Positions 25,085 through 34,304 of a DNA stretch of 64,000 nucleotides are shown here, piece by piece; positions within the stretch are counted from its first letter, which is position 1; each line of letters starts with the position of its first letter. Under the pieces are notes generated by a model that was not told the DNA's origin, made no database searches, and saw nothing but the letters and a program-made list of their open reading frames with translations. The stretch comes from Desulfatitalea sp. BRH_c12 (lineage in GTDB: Bacteria > Desulfobacterota > Desulfobacteria > Desulfobacterales > Desulfosarcinaceae): the NCBI GenBank assembly GCA_000961655.1, contig LADR01000074.1, positions 21,575 to 85,574 of the forward strand, given 5' to 3'. The position numbers were made by a program, and so were the translations under genes.

Positions 25085-25710
25085 TTTAAGATCCTGTTGT
25101 TAAGCCGGGCTGCAAAGAGGCGGCCGTTTGTTGCATGCGACGCACCATCGGGGCGTTCGATCCAATATAGACGCTGGTCGTTTATCTTGAATTCCAGGCA
25201 CCCAATCGGTCTATGAGGGATATAAGGTATTTTCAGCCGCGCGCCACCTACCGGTATGGTGTTATGCGGTTTACCCCAGACTATCTGTCAGAGATAAAAT
25301 AGTAAGCAGGTAGCAAGAAGTGATTGAAAGATATTCCTAAGGTTCCTCACAGCAACTCTCATACCCCAAGTGCAACCAATGAGTACAAAGCAATGACATA
25401 AACAGAATAATGAGGCCAGGCGCCGCCCGGTATGATCTCTCGCCATCTCAGAGACATGGAAGAAAATGGGTGGGTTGTTTGTTCTGCCAGATTATCTTTT
25501 CTTTCAGGCCGACCAACAACACTGGTCCATGAGCCATTCGTCGTGGACACAACCTCCACTGGGTTATCTTGTTCTATCTCATAATGACCAATGACAACAA
25601 CTTTGGCGCGTCGTCAGCCTTAGGGTAGATTCCAGTTGGTCCGTCATGGGTAATCTTTTGTAGCCTTTAGTCATTTTTGGTCAGTACCAAATATAACAAT
25701 TCAAAATTAT
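25085..25710. other. AT-richer gene-free region with an unrecognised coding fragment
   Basis: This region upstream of both copA and tupA is visibly richer in A+T than its neighbours. On the minus strand a frame is open at 25359-25559 and a little upstream (GHYEIEQDNPVEVVSTTNG, later GGAWPHYSVYVIALY). It has only a GTG start and no clear ribosome binding site. It might be the tail of a decayed gene, but I recognise no family. No tRNA or insertion sequence was seen. Confidence 0.35.
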
Positions 25711-25849
25711 TTGACATATCTTCCTATCTATACAAATATTCCGCACCTTGGAAGCCAGGGAAGTAGCTCCCGCTCTTCAAGAGCACGATCCTCCAAAGGC
25801 ATTCTGGTGGGATTCGTCGGATTTTCCAGTCTCCAAGGAGTGGCGGAAT
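25711..25849 (+). promoter_or_regulatory. Structured leader of the tup operon; candidate cofactor riboswitch with upstream -35
   Basis: A consensus -35 TTGACA lies at 25711-25716; the -10 is not clear. The following RNA can fold on a long-range two-part stem: ATTCCGC (25738-25744) with GCGGAAT (25843-25849), and CCTTGGA (25746-25752) with TCCAAGG (25832-25838). These are exact complements separated by a small asymmetric internal loop. Inside are local hairpins such as GCTCTTCAAGAGC. The element ends 46 bases before the tupA start. Moco/Tuco-type riboswitches are known upstream of molybdate and tungstate genes, so this is a reasonable candidate, but the family assignment is unverified. Confidence 0.5.
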
Positions 25850-25895
25850 GCTCAGGGCACAAAAAGTTAATCTTTTTCACTCGAGGAGGAAGCAA

Positions 25896-26750
25896 ATGAA
25901 AAGGTTTTGGATTACATCGTTGTTGTTCATTGGAGTTATTGCCCTGGTGGCCGGCGGCAGTTCACAAGCCCAAGCCCAGAATAAATCCGTGATACTGGCG
26001 ACCACCACTAGTACCCAGGACTCAGGACTGCTCGATATCCTGATCCCGATATTTGAAAAAGATACCGGTTACTTCGTCAAAACCATCGCTGTGGGGTCGG
26101 GCCAGGCTATGGCCATGGGGCAAAAGGGTGAGGCCGACGTACTGCTGGTCCATTCCCCTGCCGCGGAGAAAAAGTTCATGGAAGAAGGTTTTGGGGTCGA
26201 ACGGAGGCTCGTGATGCACAATGACTTCGTCATTGCCGGACCGGCCGAAGATCCCGCCAGGATCAAGGGTCTCAAATCGGCGACTGAGGCACTTAAAAAG
26301 ATCGCCGCCGCCCGGGCCCTGTTTCTTTCAAGAGGTGACAACTCCGGCACCCACGCCAAGGAAAAAGCCGTATGGAAAGCTGCTGGCGTACAGTCCGAGG
26401 GACAGAAGTGGTACCAGGAGACCGGGCTTGGAATGGGTCAGACTTTGAATGTGGCCGGGGAGAAAAAGGGCTACACCCTTACCGACCGCGGGACCTATTT
26501 GGCCCTGGCCAAAACCTTGAAGCTTGACATCCTCGTCGAGGGAGATGCCGTTCTGCTCAATATCTATCACGTCATGGAAGTCAATCCTCAGAAGTGGCCC
26601 AAGGTGAATATCGAAGCGGCAAAGGCATTTGCGGACTTCATGGTTTCCGCGAAAGCCCAGGATGTGATCAAAACCTTCGGCGTGGACAAATTTGGCTCAC
26701 CGCTGTTTTTTCCAGACGCGGGCAAGACTGTGGAGAATTTGGGGAAATAA
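25896..26750 (+). CDS. tupA: Tungstate ABC transporter, substrate-binding protein
   Basis: I chose the ATG at 25896 because GAGGAGG lies upstream and it opens a clean signal peptide (MKRFWITSLLFIGVIALVAG). The earlier in-frame ATG at 25848 lies inside the structured leader. The mature protein starts SVILATTTSTQDSGLLDILI, the TupA oxyanion-binding TTTS motif, followed by GSGQAMAMGQKGEADVLLVH and FLSRGDNSGTHAKEKAVW. It captures tungstate (possibly molybdate) in the periplasm. It is first gene of tupABC; tungsten or molybdenum is needed by the molybdoenzyme encoded at 45-48 kb. Confidence 0.9.
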   Translation: MKRFWITSLLFIGVIALVAGGSSQAQAQNKSVILATTTSTQDSGLLDILIPIFEKDTGYFVKTIAVGSGQAMAMGQKGEADVLLVHSPAAEKKFMEEGFGVERRLVMHNDFVIAGPAEDPARIKGLKSATEALKKIAAARALFLSRGDNSGTHAKEKAVWKAAGVQSEGQKWYQETGLGMGQTLNVAGEKKGYTLTDRGTYLALAKTLKLDILVEGDAVLLNIYHVMEVNPQKWPKVNIEAAKAFADFMVSAKAQDVIKTFGVDKFGSPLFFPDAGKTVENLGK

Positions 26751-26794
26751 GTCGACCACCTTGTTTAATATCGGAAGTTAAGGACACAAAATAG

Positions 26795-27493
26795 ATGGAC
26801 CTTATCATTGAAGGGATAATAAAAGCCTTCTGGCTGCTGGTCAGCTTTGATCCGGAAGTTCTTGGTATCACTCTGCTGTCCATCAAAGTATCGGGAACCG
26901 CCACATTGATCAGCCTGGTCATAGGAATATCGGTGGGGGCAAGCGTTGCCCTTACCCGATTCCCGGGCAGGAGCATTGTGGTGAGCCTGATCAACACCGG
27001 CATGGCCCTTCCTCCTGTTGTGGTAGGTCTTTTTGTCACGATTTCTCTGTGGCGAAACGGACCGCTTGGGTTTCTGGGGATCCTCTACACACCCTTGGCC
27101 ATGATCGTCGCCCAGGCAGTGATCGCCACGCCAATTGTGACAGGCATCAGCCTGGCTGCAGTCCAGCAGCTTCCCGCAAAACTACGTCTTCAAATTCTAG
27201 CGCTCGGTGCCACCCGCCGCCAGATGGTATGGATCCTGATTAAAGAGGCCAAACTGTCTCTGCTGGCGGCGATCATGGCTGGGTTCGGAGGCGTGATCTC
27301 CGAGGTCGGCGCATCCATCATGGTAGGTGGCAATATCAAGGGCTATTCCCGGGTCCTCACCACGGCTACGGTCATGGAAACGGGGCGCGGGAATTTCGAT
27401 GTGGCCATCGCCCTCTCTATTATCCTGCTGTTGCTGGCGTATCTGATCAACCTGGTGCTCACTCAGGTGCAGCAACGCGAGAGGCCGCGATGA
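26795..27493 (+). CDS. tupB: Tungstate ABC transporter, permease
   Basis: The 232-residue membrane protein has about five hydrophobic helices and the ABC permease EAA-type loop LQILALGATRRQMVWILIKE, followed by GGVISEVGASIMVGGNIKGY, characteristic of TupB/ModB-like tungstate permeases. It forms the channel with TupC. It starts 44 bases after tupA and its stop overlaps the tupC start by four bases (ATGA). Confidence 0.92.
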   Translation: MDLIIEGIIKAFWLLVSFDPEVLGITLLSIKVSGTATLISLVIGISVGASVALTRFPGRSIVVSLINTGMALPPVVVGLFVTISLWRNGPLGFLGILYTPLAMIVAQAVIATPIVTGISLAAVQQLPAKLRLQILALGATRRQMVWILIKEAKLSLLAAIMAGFGGVISEVGASIMVGGNIKGYSRVLTTATVMETGRGNFDVAIALSIILLLLAYLINLVLTQVQQRERPR

Positions 27494-28608
27494 ACCCGGT
27501 CAGACCACCTGTGTTCGAAGCCAGAAACCTTCAGGTCATCAAGGGAGGTTCTTTGATCCTGGATGTTCCATCTCTTGTGATCTCGGAGGGGGAAATCCTT
27601 GTCCTCATCGGTCCGAACGGCGCCGGAAAAAGCACGCTGCTGCAAACCCTGGCCGCGTTGCAAACCCCTTCCAGGGGAGAGATCCTTTTCAGAGGGCAGA
27701 AGATCGGCGCGGATGTCCCGGTGCTTCAGTATCGAAGAAGGCTCGCCATGATACTGCAGGAGCCGCTCCTTTTCGATACGACGGTGTACCACAATGTCGC
27801 CAGCGGTTTGAAGATACGCGGCATGAAACGCAATGAGATCGATGCAATCGTGGCGAACACATTGGACAGGTTCAGAATTACTCACTTGAAAAATCGGTCT
27901 GCGCGGACCCTTTCTGGCGGGGAGGCCCGCCGCACCAGCATTGCGCGCGCCTTTGCCACGAACCCCGAGATCCTTCTTCTGGATGAACCTTTCTCTGCAC
28001 TCGATCCCATGATCCGGGAAACGCTCATCGAAGATCTGGAAAAGGTCCTTCATGAAACCCGGATCACCACCATTTTCGTCACCCATGACCGCATGGAGGC
28101 GCTTCGGCTTGCATCGCGACTAGGCGTGATGAATGCCGGAAAGATCCTTCAAATTGATTTGACCAGCGAGGTGTTGCACCGACCTGCCAATGAATTCGTT
28201 GCATCCCTTGTTGGATTTGAGACGATCCTGGGAGGAGAGGTCATCCGGAGGGACAACGAGACTTTTGTCGCTTCGGTGTCAGGTCGGGAAATAGAGGCAA
28301 TCGGCGATGCGGTGGTAGGGGAAAAGGTTTCGCTGTGCATCCGGCCGGAGAATGTGACCCTTTTGACCACTGCATCCGCAAACCCCAGGAACGCGATAAA
28401 CGCCTTTGAAGGAACCGTCGAAAAAGTCACGCATATGGGGTCTTTTCGAAAGGTTCAGCTAAATTGCGGTCTTCAACTGAACACTTATATCACTAACAAT
28501 TCCTTTGAGGCGCTCTCGCTGTCCAAAGGAACAAAAGTAGTCGTGTCACTTCGTCCTACTGACATTCATGTGGTCAGACAAAAAGGACGCCTGTCATTCG
28601 GCACTTAA
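27490..28608 (+). CDS. tupC: Tungstate ABC transporter, ATP-binding protein with C-terminal TOBE region
   Basis: The ATPase domain has Walker A LIGPNGAGKSTLLQTL, signature RTLSGGEARRTSIARAFA, Walker B EILLLDEPFSALDP and the switch His in IFVTHDRMEAL. The ~110-residue extension after residue 250 (VSLCIRPENVTLL, FEGTVEKVTHMG, VVSLRPTDIHVV) is a TOBE/Mop-like oxyanion-binding domain, which often gives product inhibition in Mo/W importers. The start overlaps tupB by four bases, so translation is coupled. Confidence 0.92.
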   Translation: MNPVRPPVFEARNLQVIKGGSLILDVPSLVISEGEILVLIGPNGAGKSTLLQTLAALQTPSRGEILFRGQKIGADVPVLQYRRRLAMILQEPLLFDTTVYHNVASGLKIRGMKRNEIDAIVANTLDRFRITHLKNRSARTLSGGEARRTSIARAFATNPEILLLDEPFSALDPMIRETLIEDLEKVLHETRITTIFVTHDRMEALRLASRLGVMNAGKILQIDLTSEVLHRPANEFVASLVGFETILGGEVIRRDNETFVASVSGREIEAIGDAVVGEKVSLCIRPENVTLLTTASANPRNAINAFEGTVEKVTHMGSFRKVQLNCGLQLNTYITNNSFEALSLSKGTKVVVSLRPTDIHVVRQKGRLSFGT

Positions 28609-28619
28609 TCCCGTTTCAC

Positions 28620-28765
28620 CTGTAGGGGCGACCGGCGGTCGCCCGGTGCGGGAGCAAAGCCAGCATTTCCGGCAATCATGTGTGCGGGAGAATAAGACCG
28701 CGCCATTTTGTGCGATGACCCAAATTCAGTGGTCCGCGCGGGCGACCGCCGGTCTGCCCCTACAG
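28620..28765. repeat. R3 MITE-like element with ~25-bp terminal inverted repeats
   Basis: The left end reads CTGTAGGGGCGACCGGCGG (28620 on) and the right end is its near-exact reverse complement, ending CTGCCCCTACAG at 28765, with one extra base. The interior (GGGAGCAAAGCCAGCATTTC) is shared with the element at 34189. A separate GGGCGAACACAAGGTTCGCCC hairpin follows near 28827. Nothing coding was recognised in 28609-29043. Confidence 0.75.
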
Positions 28766-29043
28766 CGGGCATCGTGACCATCAAGGTGTCCATGCGTCCC
28801 AGGGATCAACCGACATCTCCCGCACCGGGCGAACACAAGGTTCGCCCATAAGGAAGAACGATGTTCCATTTTTCTGAAATGCAGCCCATACGCAAATGCG
28901 GTTACCTGACAGCGCAGCGCCCTGTCATTGACCATACCGGCCAGACGGATTATATAGATGCCCTTTTGCACCCGGTTCGATTTGCGGGAGCATGATATTC
29001 TAAACGATGTTCGATTTGAAATCGACATGGACAGCAGGCACGG

Positions 29044-32000
29044 ATGAGCAGGACCACCGCACGGGAGATTCCTTACAATTACACGTCGGCCGACGACCGG
29101 CGTATTTTGGGGCTGCTATTAGGGGACGAGGTGCTTGCGCCTCTTGAACAGTTGGTGTTCACGCGGCGCACCGGACGTTCCTGGCGTTTGTTGATGCGTT
29201 TTATCGGCGATCTTTTCATTCACCGCCGCAACCCTTTTCTCTATCAGGAACTGGTCGACCACCGCGACCGCCGCAACCGTTTTATGACTGCCGCCCGCAA
29301 AGACCTGGACCTGATTGCCGCACGAAGCTGCCAAGAGCCGGACCTGGCCCTCGTGCTGGGCAAATGCGGACAGGCATTGGATGCATTGGGTACTGAACTG
29401 GCGGGGGTCGTTGCGGCGAGAAGTCGCATCCGCGAACACTTGGGCGCCATTTCGGGCGAGCAGAACGTTTTTTTCGATCCGTTCACCCTTGCCGCGCATG
29501 CCACCGATGCCACAGACTGGCGTCTGCACCTGCCCGTTGCGGTGGTCTGCCCGGATCAAGAGGTCCAGGTGCCGCTGTTGCTGCAGGCCATTGCAGCGCT
29601 GGGTCTTAAGGCCATTCCCCGGGGCGGTGGCACCGGCCTGACCGGCGGAGCAGTTCCGGTTGCGCCCGGCTGCGTCATGATCAATACCGAAAAGCTCAAC
29701 CGCATCGGCGCGATCCAGAAAGCCGTGTTTAAGCACGCCGATGGCACGCCGCTGAACCTGTCTACCATTGAACTGGAAGCCGGGGTGATCACCGAAGCTG
29801 CCATGCAAGCGGCTGCGGCGGCCGGCCTTGTGTTCGCCACCGACCCGACTTCGGCCTGGGCCTGCACCATCGGCGGCAATATTGCCGAAAACGCCGGCGG
29901 CAAGCGGGCCGTGCTCTGGGGCACGGCCATAGATAACCTGCTCGGCTTTCGGATTGCCGTGGCCGACGGACGCCTGCTTGCGGTGACACGGCTGCACCCC
30001 ACGGGGCAACGCATCGATCCCCAGGAGACCATCGTCTTTGGCGTATCCGATGCGGCCACCGGAGAACTGCTTAAGCACATTCAGATCCACGGATTACAGC
30101 TGCGCAAACCCGGCCTGGGCAAGGACATCACCAACAAGACCCTCGAAGGGTTGCCGGGGGTCCAGAAGGAAGGCACCGACGGCATTATCACCGCGGCGGT
30201 TTTCATGCTGCATCACGCCTACCCGCATCAGCGGACGGTCTGCCTGGAATTTTTCGGTGAAGACATGGAGGAGGCCGCCCAGGTCATCGACCGGATCTCG
30301 CAGGCCTTTGCCCAGCGTGGGCGCGAGGCGTTGTCGGCCTTGGAACATTTCGATGAAGAGTATGTCCGGGCCATTCAATACAAGGCTAAAGCCCCGCGCA
30401 GCCAGCGTCCCAAAGCCGTGCTGCTGATCGATATCGTGGGCCACGCGGCTGCCCAGGTGGACAGCGGTCTGGCCCGGCTGACGGCGTTGCTGGCGGACTA
30501 TCCCAACACTTTCATGGCCGTGGCCCAAAACACGCAGGAAGCCGAGCGTTTTTGGCGCGACCGCAAACGGTTGGGCGCCATTGCCGCCCGCACCAATGCC
30601 TTCAAGCTCAACGAGGATATTGTCCTGCCCTTGAAGGCCCTGGCCGAATTCGCCGCGTTCGTCGACCATCTGAACGTGGAGGAGGAGCGCGGCAACCAGG
30701 AGGAGGTGATCTGGCAGCTGCTCACCTATCTGGAAAAGGCCGTGCCCATCGAAGACCCCGAATGGCTGACGGCCAAGCTGCCCAGGGCCCGCCAACTGCT
30801 TACGCAAACGCTGGAACATATCCAGTTGGCCGGACGTACGCATTTGAGGGCCGAAACCCATCTGCACGCCATTGAGGAATCCATGCTGGAGCTGCTGCGC
30901 GGCTACAGCAAGGTGACGGCGGAAATTCAGCGCGATATCGCCGAAATCCGTGCCCGCCGCATCGTGGTCGCGACCCACATGCATGCCGGCGATGGCAATG
31001 TGCATGTCAATATTCCGGTTTTTTCGAATGACCGTGAAATGATGCTGCGTGCCGCCGAAGTGGCCGACCTCATCATGGAGAAGACCGTCGAGCTGGAGGG
31101 TGTGGTCAGTGGCGAGCACGGCATCGGGTTCACGAAGATCAAGCATCTGGATGCCGACATTCTGGCGGCTTTTAAAAGCTATCTGCAATCTGTCGACCCG
31201 CACGATTTGATCAACCCGGGCAAGTTGACCGACCGGCGCGTGGCCGAGAGGGTTTATACACCCTCATTCAATTTGATCGAGCTGGAAGCCCGCATCCTGC
31301 GGTACGGTCATCTGGAGCAATTGGCTGAAAAGATATCCAAATGTGTCCGCTGCGGCCGGTGTAAAACCACTTGTTGCGTCTTCTATCCGTCCGGCAACCT
31401 GTTTTACCATCCACGCAACAAGAACCTGGCCTTGACCGGTATCATCGAAGCCCTGCTCTACGATGCGCAGCGTTCGCATGTGATCGGGCTCCGGCCGCTG
31501 CGCTGGCTTGGGGAGATCGCCGATCATTGCACCTTATGCCACAAGTGTCAGGCGCCCTGTCCGGTGGATATCGATACCGCCGAGGTCTCGATCCTGGAAC
31601 GTGAAGTGCTCAATGTCCATGGGGCCGGGCGGACGGCCTGGCCAACGCGCATGGTGCTGGGCTATCTCTCCTCACGCTCGCAATGGACCAATTCGGTGGT
31701 GCGCCGACTGCTGCTCCAAGGGGGCGGTGCCCTGCAGCGCGCCGGCGCGCGCGTCATCGGACGCCAGTGGCGCCGCAGCGCTATTTTGGCGCCGCTCTAC
31801 GCACCGGCGCCGCCCATTGCCGGTCGGCCGCTGGAAGCGATGCTGCCACGCCGGCATGATTTTGATCACGCCTTGTTGCTATCTCCCCAGGAAGTGCCCA
31901 CCGCCACCGTTTTTTATTTCCCGGGGTGCGGCTCGGAAAGGCTGCATGCCGACGTCGCCCTGGCAGTGATTTTTCTGCTGCTGCACACCGGGGTGCGCGT

Positions 32001-32643
32001 GGTCTTGCCGCCCAAGTATCTTTGCTGCGGTTTTCCGGCCCGCGCCAATGCCAAGATAGACCTCAACGGCCGCCAGGAGCTGCGCAATACCATTATTTTT
32101 AACCAGATTCGTTCCATGCTCGGCCATATTGAATTTGACGGGTGTGTGGTCAGTTGCGGTACTTGTCGCGAGGGGTTGGTGCGCACCAATGCCGCCGCTA
32201 TCTTTGCTGCGCCGCTGTCCGATGTGTCTGACTTCGTGTTGGCGCGTGGGTTGGATGTCCAACTGGCGGGTGCGTGCCTTTATCATCAGCCTTGCCATGA
32301 CTCTCTCGACGGCCGGGGAGAAGCATTGTTGCGCAAAATAGCGCCGGCAGGCGTCGCCACGGTGCCGCAGTGTTGCTCCGAGGCCGGCACCCTGGCCCTG
32401 AGCCGCCCGGATATTGCCGCTGCCATGCTGGACCGCAAACGGTCGGAATTGGCGCTTGCCCTGGCCGCACAGCCGCGGGATCTGTTGTTGACCAACTGCC
32501 CGGCTTGCCTGAACGGCCTGGGGCGCCAGCGGGGTATACATCCCCAGCACCTGGCCGTGGCCCTGGCCGAGGCCTGCGCGCCGGGCAACTGGCGCAAAAC
32601 GGTGGTCCAACAGGTGGCTCGGGCGGAGTTGGTGCGGATTTGA
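29044..32643 (+). CDS. Large FAD-linked oxidase / Fe-S / CCG-domain oxidoreductase (DUF3683, D-lactate dehydrogenase-like)
   Basis: The 1199-residue protein has a DUF3683-type N-terminus (IPYNYTSADDRRILGLLLGD). An FAD-binding PCMH domain follows (AIPRGGGTGLTGGAVPVAPG, WACTIGGNIAENAGGKRAVL), then an FAD-oxidase C-terminal domain (VVATHMHAGDGNVHVNIPVF, GEHGIGFTKIKHL). Two [4Fe-4S] motifs are near residues 767 and 829 (CVRCGRCKTTCC, CTLCHKCQAPCPVD). Cys-rich CCG-type segments lie near residue 960 onward (YFPGCGSERLHADVA, YLCCGFPARANAK, LYHQPCHDSLDGRG). It probably oxidises D-lactate or another 2-hydroxyacid and passes electrons via Fe-S clusters to a quinone or heterodisulfide-type partner. It is monocistronic. 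Confidence 0.88.
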   Translation: MSRTTAREIPYNYTSADDRRILGLLLGDEVLAPLEQLVFTRRTGRSWRLLMRFIGDLFIHRRNPFLYQELVDHRDRRNRFMTAARKDLDLIAARSCQEPDLALVLGKCGQALDALGTELAGVVAARSRIREHLGAISGEQNVFFDPFTLAAHATDATDWRLHLPVAVVCPDQEVQVPLLLQAIAALGLKAIPRGGGTGLTGGAVPVAPGCVMINTEKLNRIGAIQKAVFKHADGTPLNLSTIELEAGVITEAAMQAAAAAGLVFATDPTSAWACTIGGNIAENAGGKRAVLWGTAIDNLLGFRIAVADGRLLAVTRLHPTGQRIDPQETIVFGVSDAATGELLKHIQIHGLQLRKPGLGKDITNKTLEGLPGVQKEGTDGIITAAVFMLHHAYPHQRTVCLEFFGEDMEEAAQVIDRISQAFAQRGREALSALEHFDEEYVRAIQYKAKAPRSQRPKAVLLIDIVGHAAAQVDSGLARLTALLADYPNTFMAVAQNTQEAERFWRDRKRLGAIAARTNAFKLNEDIVLPLKALAEFAAFVDHLNVEEERGNQEEVIWQLLTYLEKAVPIEDPEWLTAKLPRARQLLTQTLEHIQLAGRTHLRAETHLHAIEESMLELLRGYSKVTAEIQRDIAEIRARRIVVATHMHAGDGNVHVNIPVFSNDREMMLRAAEVADLIMEKTVELEGVVSGEHGIGFTKIKHLDADILAAFKSYLQSVDPHDLINPGKLTDRRVAERVYTPSFNLIELEARILRYGHLEQLAEKISKCVRCGRCKTTCCVFYPSGNLFYHPRNKNLALTGIIEALLYDAQRSHVIGLRPLRWLGEIADHCTLCHKCQAPCPVDIDTAEVSILEREVLNVHGAGRTAWPTRMVLGYLSSRSQWTNSVVRRLLLQGGGALQRAGARVIGRQWRRSAILAPLYAPAPPIAGRPLEAMLPRRHDFDHALLLSPQEVPTATVFYFPGCGSERLHADVALAVIFLLLHTGVRVVLPPKYLCCGFPARANAKIDLNGRQELRNTIIFNQIRSMLGHIEFDGCVVSCGTCREGLVRTNAAAIFAAPLSDVSDFVLARGLDVQLAGACLYHQPCHDSLDGRGEALLRKIAPAGVATVPQCCSEAGTLALSRPDIAAAMLDRKRSELALALAAQPRDLLLTNCPACLNGLGRQRGIHPQHLAVALAEACAPGNWRKTVVQQVARAELVRI

Positions 32644-32668
32644 GGTTCAGTTGTCGTTAAATCGTCGA

Positions 32669-32929
32669 TTAAAAAAGAATCAGCCCCAACATTCCCAGGA
32701 TGGAAAAGATGACGCCGACTCCCGCTAGAACGATGGCCAGTATGCTGATGACACCGCCGCTGACGCGGGGGGAGGCCGCCCGGAGCAGGCCAAATATGCC
32801 CAGCGGAACGGCAAGCAGCGCCAGGAGAAATCCCAGAATGGGACTTCCGGAAAAGATCGAGAAAAAAGCCGCGATGGCCACAACGATGGCACTGATGGCC
32901 AACGTGCCGGTTTTTTGACTTTGGCGCAT
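32669..32929 (-). CDS. Small membrane protein, 86 aa
   Basis: Three hydrophobic helices are visible: TLAISAIVVAIAAFFSIF, GFLLALLAVPLGIFGLL and VISILAIVLAGVGVIFSILG. The layout and Gly-rich repeats resemble DUF4190-like small membrane proteins of unknown function. The ATG at 32929 has AAAGGAG upstream. It stands alone between the large oxidoreductase and a decayed gene. Confidence 0.6.
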   Translation of the reverse strand: MRQSQKTGTLAISAIVVAIAAFFSIFSGSPILGFLLALLAVPLGIFGLLRAASPRVSGGVISILAIVLAGVGVIFSILGMLGLILF

Positions 32930-33020
32930 AGCCAGGTCTCCTTTTGGTCATGGGTTAGGGTAAGTTGGATAATGATAACAATGTCTGGGCCCAGTTCAAT
33001 CAGGCTTGTTTCAGGTCATA

Positions 33021-33270
33021 TCACTGAAGCGGTGCTGTGGGGTCCGTAGCGATGCCGGAATTGGCGGGTGATCGACCAAAGGTCCGCCGGCAAGCTTTCC
33101 TGACCCTGTCTCGGATGTGCGCGGCGACCGGACCATGGAAGGCCTCGGCAATGCCCCCGGTGATGCAAGCCAGCGTGTCGCTGTCACCCCCGAGTGAAAC
33201 GCGCGGCATCTTCATAATCGTGGGCGTCCAGGAAGGCGATGATGGCTTCCGGGACCGTTCCCTGGCCCGG
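33021..33270 (-). pseudogene. ADP-ribosylglycohydrolase remnant (C-terminal ~80 residues, frameshifted)
   Basis: One frame reads GQGTVPEAIIAFLDAHDYED, and after a one-base shift the next frame continues RVSLGGDSDTLACITGGIAE and AFHGPVAAHIRDRV to the stop. Joined, they match the C-terminus of DraG-type ADP-ribosylglycohydrolases, including the metal-binding GGDSDT motif. The N-terminal two thirds are missing; the fragment begins inside the 3' end of the methyltransferase reading frame. It is a decayed gene rather than a functional hydrolase. Confidence 0.75.
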
Positions 33271-34000
33271 TCAACCGGCTGGGGTGTGGCCGATGAGGCT
33301 TTTGCATCAAGGCGACATCCTTGACCGGGATGTCGCAGGTCCACCCGAACCGGCGGGCGATAGTGCGCAAGGTTGTTTCACGATAAAAAACCACATGGGT
33401 CGGGTCCCGGCGATAATGCCAGGAAGCAAAGCGCGTGTCGTCGGTCTGAAAGCAGGTCATGAGAGCCAGCCAGCCGCCGGGGTGCAGCATTCGGTCGAAC
33501 CGGGTGAATTCCTCAGCCGGCCGATGGAAGTGCTCGATGGCTTCGGTGCAGGTGATGAAGTCGTAGGAAGTGTCGAGTGCTTCCCGATCAGGGAGAAAAT
33601 GCAAGTCGTACAAACGCACTTGGTGTCCGGCCTCGCGCAGCATGCAGGCAAGCGCCGGGCCGGGACCGCACCCGTAATCCAAACCGCTGGCATGCGGCGG
33701 CAGCTTTTTTAATAAAGGATCGGCCAGCTTGGAGAGAAAGTGCCGATAGCCCGCATCCTCGGGATCGTTGCAATGCTGCCGGTAGCGCGCATAGGACTCA
33801 GATTGTGACAAGCGTTGCGTCGGATTCAGATAGGTCGCCTGGCAAGCGCTGCAACGCCAGTAGTCGTGATCGTCGACCCGTGCAAAAAACGTGGTGGCAG
33901 GCGCTTCACATACGATGCAATGGCCCAACGCCGTGGAAATGGGATCGCGTCCATATGCCTGCAACGTATTGGCGGCCGGATGCGGCTTGCGTATCGTCAT
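33212..34000 (-). CDS. SAM-dependent methyltransferase with N-terminal Cys pairs
   Basis: The ATG at 34000 follows AGGA. Residues ~25-60 carry two CxxC pairs (GHCIVCEAP, YWRCSACQATYLN), a zinc-ribbon-like start common in methyltransferase_23-type enzymes. The SAM site is LDYGCGPGPALACMLREAGH, followed by YDFITCTEAIEHFHRPAEEF and HPGGWLALMTCFQTD. The C-terminal ~25 residues after ALMQKP look non-native (Pro/Gly-rich) and overlap the hydrolase remnant, so the original stop was probably lost and the frame reads through. The substrate is unknown. Confidence 0.75.
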   Translation of the reverse strand: MTIRKPHPAANTLQAYGRDPISTALGHCIVCEAPATTFFARVDDHDYWRCSACQATYLNPTQRLSQSESYARYRQHCNDPEDAGYRHFLSKLADPLLKKLPPHASGLDYGCGPGPALACMLREAGHQVRLYDLHFLPDREALDTSYDFITCTEAIEHFHRPAEEFTRFDRMLHPGGWLALMTCFQTDDTRFASWHYRRDPTHVVFYRETTLRTIARRFGWTCDIPVKDVALMQKPHRPHPSRLTGPGNGPGSHHRLPGRPRL

Positions 34001-34188
34001 GCCGATTCCTGCACCCGGTGAGGGTGGCGGCACGGATCGGTATGGGGGACGACAAGGGTACACATGTCCCTTGCTTAGCAAGGATTATCCCGGATAACAA
34101 GGCGAACCCGACAAAGGTAGCAAGGGCGCGGCCGCACCTTTCTTCGGCTTTACAAGAACCTCGTTGCCGTGCAACGCAGGGGCTCCAC

Positions 34189-34290
34189 CTGTAGAGGCGA
34201 CCGGCGGTCGCCCGGCGCGGGAGCAAAGCCACCACCCCAGGCAATCCTGACCGCTGGAGAATATGGCTTGCGACCGGCGGGGTTGCCGCA
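34189..34290. repeat. R3 element, degenerate copy
   Basis: CTGTAGAGGCGACCGGCGG begins the copy, and GGCGCGGGAGCAAAGCCACC matches the interior of the 28620 element. The right terminus is eroded (GCGACCGGCGGGGTTGCCGC). It lies just downstream of the TauE/SafE gene end and in the gap 34001-34304, which shows no gene. Confidence 0.6.
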
Positions 34291-34304
34291 CGGTGCGGCG
34301 TGGC

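Noticed and set aside
25359..25559. Minus-strand 66-codon frame upstream of copA
   Set aside because: It has only a GTG start, no ribosome binding site and no recognisable family; described within the intergenic entry rather than called as a gene.
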